The notes under the pieces: generated by a model
Told to the model about the DNA's origin: nothing
Databases searched by the model: none
What the model saw: only the letters and a program-made list of their open reading frames with translations
Position numbers and translations under genes: made by a program
NCBI GenBank assembly: GCA_017305455.1
Contig: JAFKKO010000114.1
Location: forward strand, 42,884 to 106,883
DNA from: Hyphomicrobiales bacterium
Lineage (GTDB): Bacteria; Pseudomonadota; Alphaproteobacteria; Rhizobiales; Xanthobacteraceae
DNA: 64,000 nt
Direction: 5' to 3'
Shown: piece after piece, positions 33,737-42,118 of the stretch
How the letters are laid out: each line of letters starts with the position of its first letter
How positions within the stretch are numbered: the stretch's first letter is position 1

Positions 33737-34605
33737 CAGCTTGCCTTGCGTTGCGGCCGGGCCTTGGAGCGTGTCGCCTTCTTGGTCGCCCGCTGCGGCG
33801 TACGGGCCGGCCGGCGCGCGGTTTTCGTCTCGCCGCCCTTCAGGCTCTGGCGCAGCGCATCCATCAGGTTGACGACGTTGCTTTCCTTGCGTGGCGCCGG
33901 CGCCTTGATCTTCTCGCCATTGCGCTTGCGGTTGATCAGCTCGGTCAGCGCCGCCTCGTAATGATCCTCGAAATGCTCCGGGTCGAAGTCGGTGGTCTTG
34001 GTCTCGACGATGTGCCGGGCGAGATCGAGCATCTCCTTGGTGACTTTGACATCCTTGATGTCGTCGAAATAGGCGTTCTCGTCGCGCACCTCGTAGGGAT
34101 AGCGCAGCAGCGTGCCGACGATGCCTTTGTCCAGCGGCTCCAGCGCGATGATGTGCTCGCGGTTGGTCAGCACGATGCGGCCGAGCGCGACCATGTCCAT
34201 GGCACGGATGGTCTCGCGGATTACCGCATAGGCGTCGTGGCCGACCTTGCCGTCAGGCACGATATAATAGGGGCGGATCAGGAAACGGTTGTCGATCTCG
34301 CCGCGCGGCACGAACTCGTCGATGTCGATGGTGTGGGTGGATTCGAGCGCGATGTTGTCGAGCTCGTCCTTGCTGACCTCGATGTAGGTGTCGGTGTCGA
34401 CCTTGTAGCCCTTGACGATGTCTTCGGGCTCGACCTCCTCGCCGGTCTCGGCATCGACCTTGCTGTATTTGATGCGGTGACCGGTGTTCTTGTTGATCTG
34501 GTTGAAGCTGATCTTCTCGGTCTCGGACGTCGCCGGATAGAGGGCGATCGGGCAGGTCACCAACGACAGACGCAGAAATCCCTTCCAGTTCGCTCGCGGC
34601 GCCAC
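33736..34605 (-). CDS. ku: non-homologous end-joining protein Ku
   Basis: A 289-residue bacterial Ku: NWKGFLRLSLVTCPIALYPAT at the N terminus, NTGHRIKYSKVDAETGEEVEPEDIVKGY (Ku core), FLIRPYYIVPDG and the ending IKAPAPRKESNVVNLMDALRQSL followed by a 35-residue Lys/Arg/Ala-rich tail. Ku binds double-strand ends as a homodimer and recruits LigD, which is not in this window. The start is GTG at 34605 with GGAG 7 bases upstream. It heads a three-gene unit with two small basic-tailed proteins. The long basic tail resembles those that stabilise DNA binding in other bacterial Ku proteins. Confidence 0.95.
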   Translation of the reverse strand: MAPRANWKGFLRLSLVTCPIALYPATSETEKISFNQINKNTGHRIKYSKVDAETGEEVEPEDIVKGYKVDTDTYIEVSKDELDNIALESTHTIDIDEFVPRGEIDNRFLIRPYYIVPDGKVGHDAYAVIRETIRAMDMVALGRIVLTNREHIIALEPLDKGIVGTLLRYPYEVRDENAYFDDIKDVKVTKEMLDLARHIVETKTTDFDPEHFEDHYEAALTELINRKRNGEKIKAPAPRKESNVVNLMDALRQSLKGGETKTARRPARTPQRATKKATRSKARPQRKAS

Positions 34606-34981
34606 GGCTTTACTCCACGCTACAGACCACGCGACTCAATCGGCGCCGGCCGGAATCGTTCCCGAAGGCTTTCGGCGAGCCCTGACAAGCTCTTGGCGGT
34701 CTGCTGACGGCTCTGGGCGTTCCTTTGATGGGCTCTTCACGCTCCTTCGGTGGTTTCAGGATACCTGAAACGGTGCTGTAAAACCGAACATGAACAAAAC
34801 CGCGAAAAATTTACGAAAAATAAGCCAAACAGATCGGAAAACGTACGTGTTTTCAGTGTGTTAATCCCGATTTGGTTCACTGCCGAGTGTGGACTTTCGG
34901 TTACAGCATTTTGCTTCGCAATATGATCAAACACTGCCCATCGACTTGGTCCTGAACGAACTGAACTGATCTGGAGTAATC
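34606..34981. promoter_or_regulatory. divergent ku / outer membrane protein intergenic region
   Basis: These 376 bases contain no supported gene. An AT-rich stretch lies at about 34770-34870. Closer to the outer membrane protein gene, TATGAT at 34922-34927 could be its -10 element, giving a leader of about 50 bases with TGGAG before the ATG. A ku promoter should lie near 34620-34740 but I cannot define it. Confidence 0.4.
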
Positions 34982-35692
34982 ATGAAAAAGCTTCTTCTCG
35001 TCGCCGCCATCGCAGCTCTGAGCTCGACCTCGGTGCTCGCTGCCGACCTCGGCGCCCGTCCCTACACCAAGGCTCCGGCTTACGTCGCGGCTCCGGTCTA
35101 CAACTGGACCGGCTTCTACATCGGTGCGCACGTCGGCGGCGCGTTCAACGGCTCCGACAGCTTCCTTGCCACGCCCGGCATCGTCGGCGCGCAGAAGGAC
35201 GGCTCGTTCATCGGCGGTGGTCAGATCGGCGCCGACTACCAGTTCGCTCCGAACTGGCTGGTTGGCATCGAGGGCCAGATCAGCGGCCTGACCGACAACA
35301 ACCGTACCTTCAGCACGGCCGCTGGCGACACCCTGCGTGATCGCAGCGACTGGCTGGCTTCGGTCACCGGCCGCCTCGGCTACACCTGGGGTCCGGGCCT
35401 GATCTACGTGAAGGGCGGCGCGGCGTTCCGTGACAGCGGCCTGCGTGGCACTGGCGCCTTCATCGGCGGCGTGACCGACCGTGACGACACCGGCTACACC
35501 GTCGGCGGCGGCCTCGAGTACATGTTCGCTCCGGCCTGGTCGGCGAAGATCGAGTACCAGTACTACAACTTCGGCACCACCACCGCAGTCGCCGGTCCGC
35601 TCGCTGTGAGCTACAAGGACGACATGCACACTGTGAAGGCCGGCATCAACTACCACTTCAACTGGGGTGGCCCGGTTGTCGCCAAGTACTGA
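34982..35692 (+). CDS. Omp31-type outer membrane beta-barrel protein
   Basis: A 236-residue protein with a signal peptide (KKLLLVAAIAALSSTSVLAAD) and an eight-stranded beta-barrel pattern: alternating aromatic/hydrophobic strands beginning NWTGFYIGAHVGG, GGGQIGADYQFAPNWLVGIEGQ, VTGRLGYTWGPGLIYVKGGAAF, GYTVGGGLEYMFAPAWSAKIEYQYYNFG and ending HTVKAGINYHFNWGG. This is the Omp25/Omp31 family abundant in the outer membrane of rhizobiales. Codon use is highly biased, suggesting strong expression, and a strong terminator follows. Confidence 0.9.
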   Translation: MKKLLLVAAIAALSSTSVLAADLGARPYTKAPAYVAAPVYNWTGFYIGAHVGGAFNGSDSFLATPGIVGAQKDGSFIGGGQIGADYQFAPNWLVGIEGQISGLTDNNRTFSTAAGDTLRDRSDWLASVTGRLGYTWGPGLIYVKGGAAFRDSGLRGTGAFIGGVTDRDDTGYTVGGGLEYMFAPAWSAKIEYQYYNFGTTTAVAGPLAVSYKDDMHTVKAGINYHFNWGGPVVAKY

Positions 35693-35733
35693 GCTCAAGT
35701 ACTAAGCTCTCCTGATCCTCTGGATCGCGGAAA

Positions 35734-35756
35734 GGCCGGCGCAAGCCGGCCTTTTT
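35734..35756 (+). terminator. rho-independent terminator of the outer membrane protein gene
   Basis: GGCCGGC at 35734-35740 pairs with GCCGGCC at 35745-35751 around GCAA, flanked by AAA and followed by TTTTT. Confidence 0.9.
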
Positions 35757-35790
35757 GTTTGTCGCGTGGCTGGAGCGAGACAAAATCCCT

Positions 35791-35911
35791 CCGTCATTGC
35801 GAGGAGTACCCGGATCGACGCTTCGCGCCGTCCGGGCACAGGCTCCAGCGACGAAGCAATCCAGCTTCTTGTTGCGGCTTCTGGATTGCTTCGCTCCGCT
35901 CGCAATGACGG
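35791..35911. repeat. palindromic intergenic repeat (second family)
   Basis: CCGTCATTGCGAG and CTCGCAATGACGG bound about 120 bases that also contain the inverted words AAGCAATCCAG and CTGGATTGCTT and CCCGGATCGACGC/GCGCCGTCCGGGC. It sits between the outer membrane protein terminator and mobA. The AAGCAATCCAG word also occurs near 27061. Confidence 0.65.
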
Positions 35912-35963
35912 CGGAGCGAGGCCCTGGCCGTGGGCGGCCTTGGTGTGTCGCAACGGGCAGGGA

Positions 35964-36635
35964 TCAGATGCCGCTCTCCTCCAGCGCGGCGATCCGTTCG
36001 GCCTCCACAAGATCGCCGGCGGTGTTGGCGTTGAAGAACGTATCGTAGGGCTCGGTCGGCCAGCTCGCGGTGGCCGCGTCATGGCTGGCGATCCAGCGGC
36101 CGACGCCGCGCGCCTCGCCGCTGGCCAGGCCCGCGCGCAGCTCCTCGCGCAGCGTCACGCTCCACAGCGCCACCACATGGTGCGACTGCCCGCCGGAGGC
36201 GGCAACCGCGATCGGCGCACCGCTGTCGCGCTGGGCCGCGTGCAGCCGCGCCACCAGATCGCGCGGCAGGAACGGGCAGTCCGCCGCCGCGCTGAGCAGC
36301 CATTTCGCCTGCGGCCGGTGCGCCGCTGCCCAGTCGAGACCGGCGAGCACCCCGGCGAGCGGTCCGGGAAATCCCTCGATGGTGTCCGCCACCACCGGCA
36401 GGCCGAACGCGGCAAAGCGCGCCGGATCGCCATTGGCGTTGAGGACGAGGCCGTCGCATTGCGGGGCAAGCCGCGCGATCACCCGCGCCAGAATGGTCTG
36501 GCTGCCGATCCGCCGCATCGGCTTGTCGCCGCCGCCCATGCGGCGCGCGAGCCCGCCGGCGAGCAGGACGCCAGGTATGGCGGAGATTTCATCTTTCAAA
36601 ATGGCCGCCTTTGCGCTTGTCTGATCTTCCTGCAT
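35964..36635 (-). CDS. mobA: molybdenum cofactor guanylyltransferase MobA
   Basis: A 223-residue nucleotidyltransferase that joins GMP to molybdopterin to make the MGD form of the cofactor. The signature [19 protein letters not shown] (residues about 22-40) holds the GTP-binding loop; [32 protein letters not shown] and [14 protein letters not shown] follow, with the Mg-binding Asp in the last. The ATG at 36635 is chosen; an extension to 37265 would run through the divergent mobB. It is divergent from mobB-moeA-tusA. Confidence 0.92.
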   Translation of the reverse strand: MQEDQTSAKAAILKDEISAIPGVLLAGGLARRMGGGDKPMRRIGSQTILARVIARLAPQCDGLVLNANGDPARFAAFGLPVVADTIEGFPGPLAGVLAGLDWAAAHRPQAKWLLSAAADCPFLPRDLVARLHAAQRDSGAPIAVAASGGQSHHVVALWSVTLREELRAGLASGEARGVGRWIASHDAATASWPTEPYDTFFNANTAGDLVEAERIAALEESGI

Positions 36636-36827
36636 AAAAGCAAGGCGGGCGCCTTGTCCATCGCATGATGGCGTCCGGTCGCCGGTCGCGATGGGTTCGC
36701 CATCGTGCGGCAGGGTTCTCCCGCAGGGCGGGAGGCAAGGATCAATGTAGCCATTTTGGTTCGGTGTCATACACGTTGCGCCCTTCGTCGAAACGACCTG
36801 GAGAGCGCGCGTGGTCTGGAGCGGAAA
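36636..36827. other. mobA / mobB divergent region
   Basis: The 192-base gap contains the hairpin CTCCCGC-AGG-GCGGGAG at about 36718-36735 and a weaker GCGATGG/CCATCGT pair. The known molybdenum cofactor riboswitch fold was considered and is not recognised. GGAGCGG precedes mobB. Confidence 0.35.
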
Positions 36828-37355
36828 ATGAAGTTGATCGGTCTGGCGGGATGGAGCGGGGCGGGCAAGACCACGCTGCTGTCGCGTCTGATGCCCTTGC
36901 TGATCGCCGAAGGCCTGCGGGTCTCGGTGATCAAGCACGCGCATCACAATTTCGATGTCGATGTGCCGGGCAAGGATTCCTGGGTTCATCGCAAGGCCGG
37001 CGCGATCGAGGTGCTGGTCACGTCCGCCAATCGCTGGGCGCTGATGCACGAGCTGCGCGGCGAGCGCGAGCCGGTGCTGCGCGATCTCATTCCGAAAATG
37101 TCGCCGGTCGATCTCGTCATCGTCGAGGGCTTCAAGCGTGACAGCCATCGCAAGATCGAGGTGCACCGCGCCGCCAACGCCAAGCCACTGCTCTATCCGG
37201 AGGATCCGCAAATCGTCGGCATCGCCACCGATGCGACGATCGAGACGCATCTGCCGGTGGTGCATCTCGACGACATGCCGGCGATCGCCGCGCTGGTGAA
37301 GGCGTCGGCGGTCGATGTCGCCGAGCTGTCAGCGCCCCGTATGGCGGGTGCCTGA
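36828..37355 (+). CDS. mobB: molybdopterin-guanine dinucleotide biosynthesis adaptor MobB
   Basis: A 175-residue P-loop protein starting [17 protein letters not shown] (Walker A), then [37 protein letters not shown] (Walker B-like) and a C-terminal region. MobB binds GTP and assists MobA. It overlaps no neighbour but stands 5 bases before moeA, forming mobB-moeA-tusA. Confidence 0.9.
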   Translation: MKLIGLAGWSGAGKTTLLSRLMPLLIAEGLRVSVIKHAHHNFDVDVPGKDSWVHRKAGAIEVLVTSANRWALMHELRGEREPVLRDLIPKMSPVDLVIVEGFKRDSHRKIEVHRAANAKPLLYPEDPQIVGIATDATIETHLPVVHLDDMPAIAALVKASAVDVAELSAPRMAGA

Positions 37356-37360
37356 TCGCG

Positions 37361-38620
37361 ATGGCGCAGCTTACCGACGATTGTTTCGCATTCGGAGGGC
37401 CGACGATGTCGGTCGACGAAGCGGTGGCGATGATCGCCGTGCGCATCGCGCCGGTGGCGGATACGCAGGTCGTGCCGCTCGCCGAGGCCGATGGCCGCGT
37501 GCTGGCGGAGCCGCTGATCGCGCGTTCGCCCCTGCCGCGCTTCGCCAATTCGGCGGTCGATGGCTATGCGGTGCGGAGCGTCGATCTGCCGTCCGCCGCC
37601 GAGGCGACGTTTGCGGTGGTCGATCGCGTGGCCGCGGGCGCCAGCGCCCATGCGCCGCTGACGGAGCGCGCGGCGGTGCGCATCTTCACCGGCGCGCCGG
37701 TACCGCAAGGCGCCGATACCGTGTTCATGCAGGAAGACGTGTGCGTTCTGCCGGACGGGCAGGTGGTGCTGCCGCATGGCTTGCCGGCAGGGGCCAATGT
37801 CCGCCTGTCGGGCGAGGACATCGCGGTGGGTACGGCGGCGCTGCCGCCGGGCCGCCGTTTGCGGCCGCAGGATATCGCGCTGGCGGCCGCACTCGGCGCC
37901 ACCGAACTGAAAGTGCGGCGGCGGCCGCGCGTTGCGGTGTTCTCCACCGGCGACGAACTCGCATTGCCCGGCACCGCACCCGGCGCCGCGCAACTGTTCG
38001 ATTCCAACCGCGTCATGCTGCTGGCGATGCTGAGACGGCTCGGCTGCGAGGTGAGCGATCTCGGCATTCTGCGCGACGAGGCTGCCTCGCTCGGCCCGGC
38101 GCTGCGCGCGGCCGCGCGCGGCCATGACCTCGTGCTGACCTCGGGCGGGGTCTCGACCGGCGACGAGGATCACGTCAAGGCGGCAGTGGAGGGGATCGGC
38201 TCGCTGGTGCTGTGGCGCATGGCGATCAAGCCGGGCCGTCCGGTGGCGATGGGCGTGATCGAGGGCGCGCCGTTCATCGGTCTGCCGGGCAATCCGGCGG
38301 CGAGCTTCGTCACCTTCGTCTACGTGGTGCGTCCCGCCATTCTGGCGCTGGCGGGCGCGGCGCCGGAGACGCCGGTGCCGATGATGGTGCGCGCCGCTTT
38401 CAGCTACGCCAAGAAGAGCGGTCGCCGCGAATATGTCCGCGCCAGCCTCGCGCACGGCGCGGATGGCGCGTTCGAGGCGACCAAATTCCCGCGCGACGGC
38501 GCGGGGATGCTGTCGTCGCTGGTGGAGACGTCGGGGATGGTTGAACTGCCCGAGCAAGTCACCAGCGTGGCGCCGGGACAGATAGTCGCCTTCTTTCCGT
38601 ATACCAGTCTGCTGGCATGA
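37361..38620 (+). CDS. moeA: molybdopterin molybdenumtransferase MoeA
   Basis: A 419-residue enzyme inserting molybdenum into adenylated molybdopterin. Marks are PRFANSAVDGYAV near residue 65, RIFTGAPVPQGADTVFMQE, RVAVFSTGDEL, VLTSGGVSTGDEDHVK (molybdopterin-binding MoCF domain) and the FIGLPGNPAASFVTF ending of that domain. Active MoeA supports SoxC and other molybdoenzymes. Its stop overlaps the start of tusA (ATGA). A later in-frame ATG near 37406 is possible. Confidence 0.93.
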   Translation: MAQLTDDCFAFGGPTMSVDEAVAMIAVRIAPVADTQVVPLAEADGRVLAEPLIARSPLPRFANSAVDGYAVRSVDLPSAAEATFAVVDRVAAGASAHAPLTERAAVRIFTGAPVPQGADTVFMQEDVCVLPDGQVVLPHGLPAGANVRLSGEDIAVGTAALPPGRRLRPQDIALAAALGATELKVRRRPRVAVFSTGDELALPGTAPGAAQLFDSNRVMLLAMLRRLGCEVSDLGILRDEAASLGPALRAAARGHDLVLTSGGVSTGDEDHVKAAVEGIGSLVLWRMAIKPGRPVAMGVIEGAPFIGLPGNPAASFVTFVYVVRPAILALAGAAPETPVPMMVRAAFSYAKKSGRREYVRASLAHGADGAFEATKFPRDGAGMLSSLVETSGMVELPEQVTSVAPGQIVAFFPYTSLLA

Positions 38621-38868
38621 GCCGGGATTTGCCGTCGATGACCGTGCTGGATCTGGCCGGGCTGAAATGCCCGCTGCCGGCGCTGAAGACCCGCAAGGTG
38701 CTCGCCACTTTGCCGCCCGGGGCGCGGCTCGAGGTGCGCTGCACTGATCCTATGTCCGTGATCGATATTCCGAATCTGGTCCGCGAGACCGGCGATACGG
38801 TCGAGGTGCAGAGGCAGGATCAGGCCATCGTCTTCCTGATCGAGAAGGCCGCCGGGCCGGCCCGGTAA
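38617..38868 (+). CDS. tusA: TusA/SirA-family sulfur carrier
   Basis: An 83-residue protein of the TusA family with the sulfur-carrier motif LAGLKCPLPALKTRKVL near residue 14 (CPxP) and VRCTDPMSVIDIPNLV. TusA-type proteins pass persulfide sulfur to tRNA thiolation, molybdopterin synthesis or sulfur-oxidation enzymes. It overlaps moeA by four bases, so coupling with molybdenum cofactor synthesis is indicated. The nearby sox cluster raises sulfur oxidation as an alternative. Confidence 0.85.
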   Translation: MSRDLPSMTVLDLAGLKCPLPALKTRKVLATLPPGARLEVRCTDPMSVIDIPNLVRETGDTVEVQRQDQAIVFLIEKAAGPAR

Positions 38869-38987
38869 CACTTCCGCTGTCAAATAATCGGGTTTTCCTA
38901 TCGGCTGATCGGATCAGGCGGTTCAACCTTTAGCCTATCGACAGTCGGGGCAGCCTCTGCCTGTAATCGAGCTTCAGAAAAACAAGA

Positions 38988-39013
38988 ACGTATCATCCGT
39001 AAGATCGATACGT
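38988..39013. promoter_or_regulatory. inverted repeat upstream of the OFA transporter
   Basis: ACGTATC at 38988-38994 and GATACGT at 39007-39013 are perfect 7-base arms with a 12-base spacer, about 135 bases before the transporter ATG. This is operator-like; the binding protein is unknown. Confidence 0.4.
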
Positions 39014-39147
39014 CGAGAAATCGGCAGGCCAACGCGCTGAGCCGATCACGTTCAGGCCGCTGAAGGCCGTGAGCATCAAACGCCTGAGCCAAGCAAACGA
39101 GCAGACATGCCCGGTAAGGGCTGCTGCCTTTCGGGAGGAGACGACTT

Positions 39148-40800
39148 ATGACGTCCGTAGAGGAAACCGGGACCCTATCCGGGACCACCGCTGGCATTTT
39201 CGATCGCGAGCGCATCATTGCGAAGGCGGGCTTCAACCGCTGGCTGGTGCCGCCGGCCGCGCTCTGCATTCATCTGTGCATCGGCATGGCCTATGGCTTC
39301 AGCGTGTTCTGGCTGCCGCTGTCGCGGGCCATCGGCATCAACGCGCCGAAGACCTGCGCCGACATGACGCTGGCGCAGGAATTGTTCACCACCACCTGCG
39401 ACTGGCGGGTGTCGAGCCTTGGCTGGATGTTCACGCTGTTCTTCGTGCTGCTCGGCGTCTCCGCCGCGATCTGGGGCGAGTGGCTGGAACGGGTCGGCCC
39501 GCGCAAGGCCGGCTTCGTCGCGACGCTGTGCTGGTGCGGCGGGCTCGTGCTCGGCGCGATCGGCATCTACACTCATCAGCTCTGGCTGCTGTGGCTCGGC
39601 TCCGGCGTGATCGGCGGCGTCGGCCTCGGCCTTGGTTACATCTCGCCGGTGTCGACGCTGGTGAAATGGTTTCCGGACCGCCGCGGCATGGCCACCGGCA
39701 TGGCGATTATGGGCTTCGGCGGCGGCGCGATGATCGGCGCTCCGCTCGCCAACATGCTGCTCGACTACTTCAAGACGCCGACCGATGTCGGCGCCTGGCA
39801 GACCTTCCTGGTGATGGGCGCGATCTATTTCGTGTTCATGACCATCGGCGCGTTCTCCTATCGCATCACGCCGCCGAACTGGCGCCCCGAAGGCTGGACC
39901 CCGCCGGCCAAGGCCAACGCCATGATCACCACCGGCCACGTCCATCTCGACAAGGCGCACAAGACCAGGCAGTTCTGGCTGATCTGGTGGGCGCTGTGCC
40001 TCAACGTGTCGGCGGGCATCGGCGTGATCGGCATGGCTTCGCCGATGCTGCAGGAGATCTTCGCCGGCAAGCTGATCGGCCTGCCGGATCTCAACTTCGG
40101 TCAGCTCTCGATCGAGCAGAAGACCATGATCGCCGGCATCGCCGCCGGCTTCGCGGGCCTGTTGTCGCTGTTCAACATCGGCGGCCGCTTCTTCTGGGCC
40201 TCGCTGTCGGACAAGCTCGGGCGCAAGAACACCTACTACACGTTCTTCATTCTCGGCATCATCCTCTACGCGCTGGTGCCGACCTTCGCCGCCACCGGCA
40301 ACAAGGTGCTGTTCGTGCTCGCCTTCGGCATCATCCTGTCGATGTATGGCGGCGGCTTCTCGACGGTGCCGGCTTATCTTGCCGACATCTTCGGCACCCA
40401 GTTCGTCGGCGCGATCCATGGCCGGCTGCTGACGGCGTGGGCGACCGCGGGCATCATCGGCCCGGTGGTGGTGAACTACATCCGCGAGGCTCAGATCGCG
40501 GCCGGTGTGCCACGCGCGCAGGTCTACGACTTCACCATGTACATCCTGGTCGGCATGCTGGTGCTCGGCCTGATCTGCAACATGCTGGTGAAGCCGCTCG
40601 CGCCGCACTGGTTCATGAAGCCGGAGGAAGTCGCGGCATTGCAGGCCAAGGGCGCCGTGGTGACGACGACCGGCGGCTCCTACGGCATCGGGAAGGGCGG
40701 TCTCGACGCCAAGGCGGCGATGTTCTGGCTGCTGGTCGGCGTGCCGCTGGCGTGGGGCGTCTGGCTCACCGTGCTGAGTGCGATCAGGATCTTCCACTGA
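39148..40800 (+). CDS. OFA-family MFS transporter (oxalate/formate antiporter-like)
   Basis: A 550-residue membrane protein of about 12-14 spans in the OFA family of the MFS. Marks are ALCIHLCIGMAYGFSVFWLPLSRA in span 1, RVGPRKAG loop, GVIGGVGLGLGYISPVSTLVKWFPDRRGMATGMAIMGFGGGAMIG, LFNIGGRFFWASLSDKLGRKNTYY and DIFGTQFVGAIHGRLLTAWATAGIIGPVVV. OxlT exchanges oxalate for formate; related proteins carry other short carboxylates, so the substrate is open. A Cys-rich loop (CADMT..CDW) lies between spans 1 and 2, and the C terminus has an extra span after a GSYGIGKGG linker. GGGAGGAGACGACTT precedes the ATG. Confidence 0.85.
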   Translation: MTSVEETGTLSGTTAGIFDRERIIAKAGFNRWLVPPAALCIHLCIGMAYGFSVFWLPLSRAIGINAPKTCADMTLAQELFTTTCDWRVSSLGWMFTLFFVLLGVSAAIWGEWLERVGPRKAGFVATLCWCGGLVLGAIGIYTHQLWLLWLGSGVIGGVGLGLGYISPVSTLVKWFPDRRGMATGMAIMGFGGGAMIGAPLANMLLDYFKTPTDVGAWQTFLVMGAIYFVFMTIGAFSYRITPPNWRPEGWTPPAKANAMITTGHVHLDKAHKTRQFWLIWWALCLNVSAGIGVIGMASPMLQEIFAGKLIGLPDLNFGQLSIEQKTMIAGIAAGFAGLLSLFNIGGRFFWASLSDKLGRKNTYYTFFILGIILYALVPTFAATGNKVLFVLAFGIILSMYGGGFSTVPAYLADIFGTQFVGAIHGRLLTAWATAGIIGPVVVNYIREAQIAAGVPRAQVYDFTMYILVGMLVLGLICNMLVKPLAPHWFMKPEEVAALQAKGAVVTTTGGSYGIGKGGLDAKAAMFWLLVGVPLAWGVWLTVLSAIRIFH

Positions 40801-40969
40801 GACGATCGCCTCATTGAAGCTCGATCAACACGGGCTGCGACGGTTCTGCCGTCGCGGCCCGAACATTTGGTGCGTGGAGTTCGGGTGGAACCTTGTGGAA
40901 CCAAAACCGTCTCAAAGCGTTGTCTCGACGTGTCTGATTAAATCCCCGAATTTGCAGCGGAGTGTTTCG

Positions 40970-41179
40970 ATGGATGACGTCATTGATCGCGTGATGAGCA
41001 CCTTTGCCATGATGCGGAACGTTGACGGAGCAAGCCTGGAGGAGTCGCGCACCAAGCTGCGCAGCTACATCGACACGCTGACATCCGCAGGCCAGAACGA
41101 TTCGCAGCGCCTCGCAGTCTACGGCCTTGCCTACCTGCGCGAACTGCATGACGGCCCGCAGGGCACCAACGGCCGCTAA
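40970..41179 (+). CDS. small conserved-looking protein, 69 residues
   Basis: A 69-residue helical protein: DDVIDRVMSTFAMMRNVDGASLEESRTKLRSYIDTLTSAGQ, then LAVYGLAYLRELHDG. No signal peptide or membrane span. I do not recognise a named family; such small helical proteins are common in the Bradyrhizobium group. The ATG is preceded by GCGGAG. It stands alone between two unrelated genes. Confidence 0.55.
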   Translation: MDDVIDRVMSTFAMMRNVDGASLEESRTKLRSYIDTLTSAGQNDSQRLAVYGLAYLRELHDGPQGTNGR

Positions 41180-41315
41180 GGCATTAACGACCCTGCCAGA
41201 ACCCGCCGGAATAGCCTTTGACGGCTCTTGACCGCTTTGGAGTGGGGTGGGACACGGCATCAGCCCGCCATAATTGGGTGGTTCCACGATCCGCATCGGA
41301 GCAGGGAGCGCCATT

Positions 41316-41936
41316 TTGGGACGTTGGACGGCTGTGGTCGTGCTGGTGCTGGCGCTTCTCGGCGCGGGCGCGGTGACGGCTGTGTTCGTCTTCGATGACT
41401 CCCTCAAGGACGTCTGGGCGCAATTGTGGGACGAGCCCCCGCAAAGCACGGAAGATCAGCCCGCCGAGCAGCAAGCGCCGCCGCCCTTGCAGGCCAACGC
41501 CGACGCCAAGGGCGACCGGCTCGCCGCGCCACCGCCGAAAATCGACGAGCCTGTCAGTCTTGCGCTGGAAACCGCGCGGCAGACTCTGCTGACCCCGCCG
41601 ATGGACCGCTGGATCGGCAAGCCGCCGCCGCCGAAGCCGACCACGGTGCTGCTCGACGACAAGCAGATCGCCAGCATCAAGCAGCGCCTGAGATTGACGG
41701 CGGCGCAGGAGAAATACTGGCCGCCGGTGGAGCGCGCGTTGAAGGATCTCGTGCTGATGCTGCACGAGCAGCGCCGCCGGCCGGTCGAGACGCTTGATCC
41801 GGACAACGAGACCGTGAAGCGGCTGCTTGCCGCCGCGGGGCCCTTCCTCAAGCAGTTGCGGCCCGATCAGAAGAATGAAATCCAGTCGCTCGCGCGCATG
41901 GCCGGTCTGTCCGGCGCCATCGCGGCGGTGAATTGA
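41316..41936 (+). CDS. membrane-anchored LTXXQ-like protein
   Basis: A 206-residue protein with an N-terminal anchor (TAVVVLVLALLGAGAVTAVFVF), a Pro/Ala-rich linker (about residues 45-90) and a C-terminal helical domain with RLRLTAAQEKYWPPVERAL, which matches the LTxxQ pattern of the Spy/CpxP-type periplasmic domain. A TTG at 41316 with AGGGAG 7 bases upstream is the likely start. A periplasmic stress or chaperone-like role is suggested by the motif only. Confidence 0.6.
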   Translation: MGRWTAVVVLVLALLGAGAVTAVFVFDDSLKDVWAQLWDEPPQSTEDQPAEQQAPPPLQANADAKGDRLAAPPPKIDEPVSLALETARQTLLTPPMDRWIGKPPPPKPTTVLLDDKQIASIKQRLRLTAAQEKYWPPVERALKDLVLMLHEQRRRPVETLDPDNETVKRLLAAAGPFLKQLRPDQKNEIQSLARMAGLSGAIAAVN

Positions 41937-42030
41937 GCGCGCGTCGTATGGCGACGACTTTTCTTGATCCTACGAGAGAGCTTTCCCTGATCCCGCGAGA
42001 GAGAAAAGAGCAAGCCAGCTTTCTTCTGAC

Positions 42031-42090
42031 CTCCCGCTTGCGGGGAGAGGGTCGGGGTGAGGGGCAGCGAAAGGGTGAGGGGCAGCGAAA
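42031..42090. repeat. GC-rich hairpin and 17-base tandem repeat
   Basis: CTCCCGC-TTG-CGGGGAG at 42031-42047 is followed by GGTGAGGGGCAGCGAAA repeated exactly at 42056-42072 and 42074-42090. The hairpin and GGTGAGGGG words match the repeat at 46632-46740, so this may be a partial copy followed by a local duplication. Confidence 0.6.
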
Positions 42091-42118
42091 AGCGATGGTG
42101 GCGCGAGAAGCGTCGATG

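Noticed and set aside
36636-36827. Molybdenum cofactor riboswitch before mobB
   Set aside because: Only a simple hairpin is seen; the conserved core and multi-stem fold of the riboswitch are not recognised.
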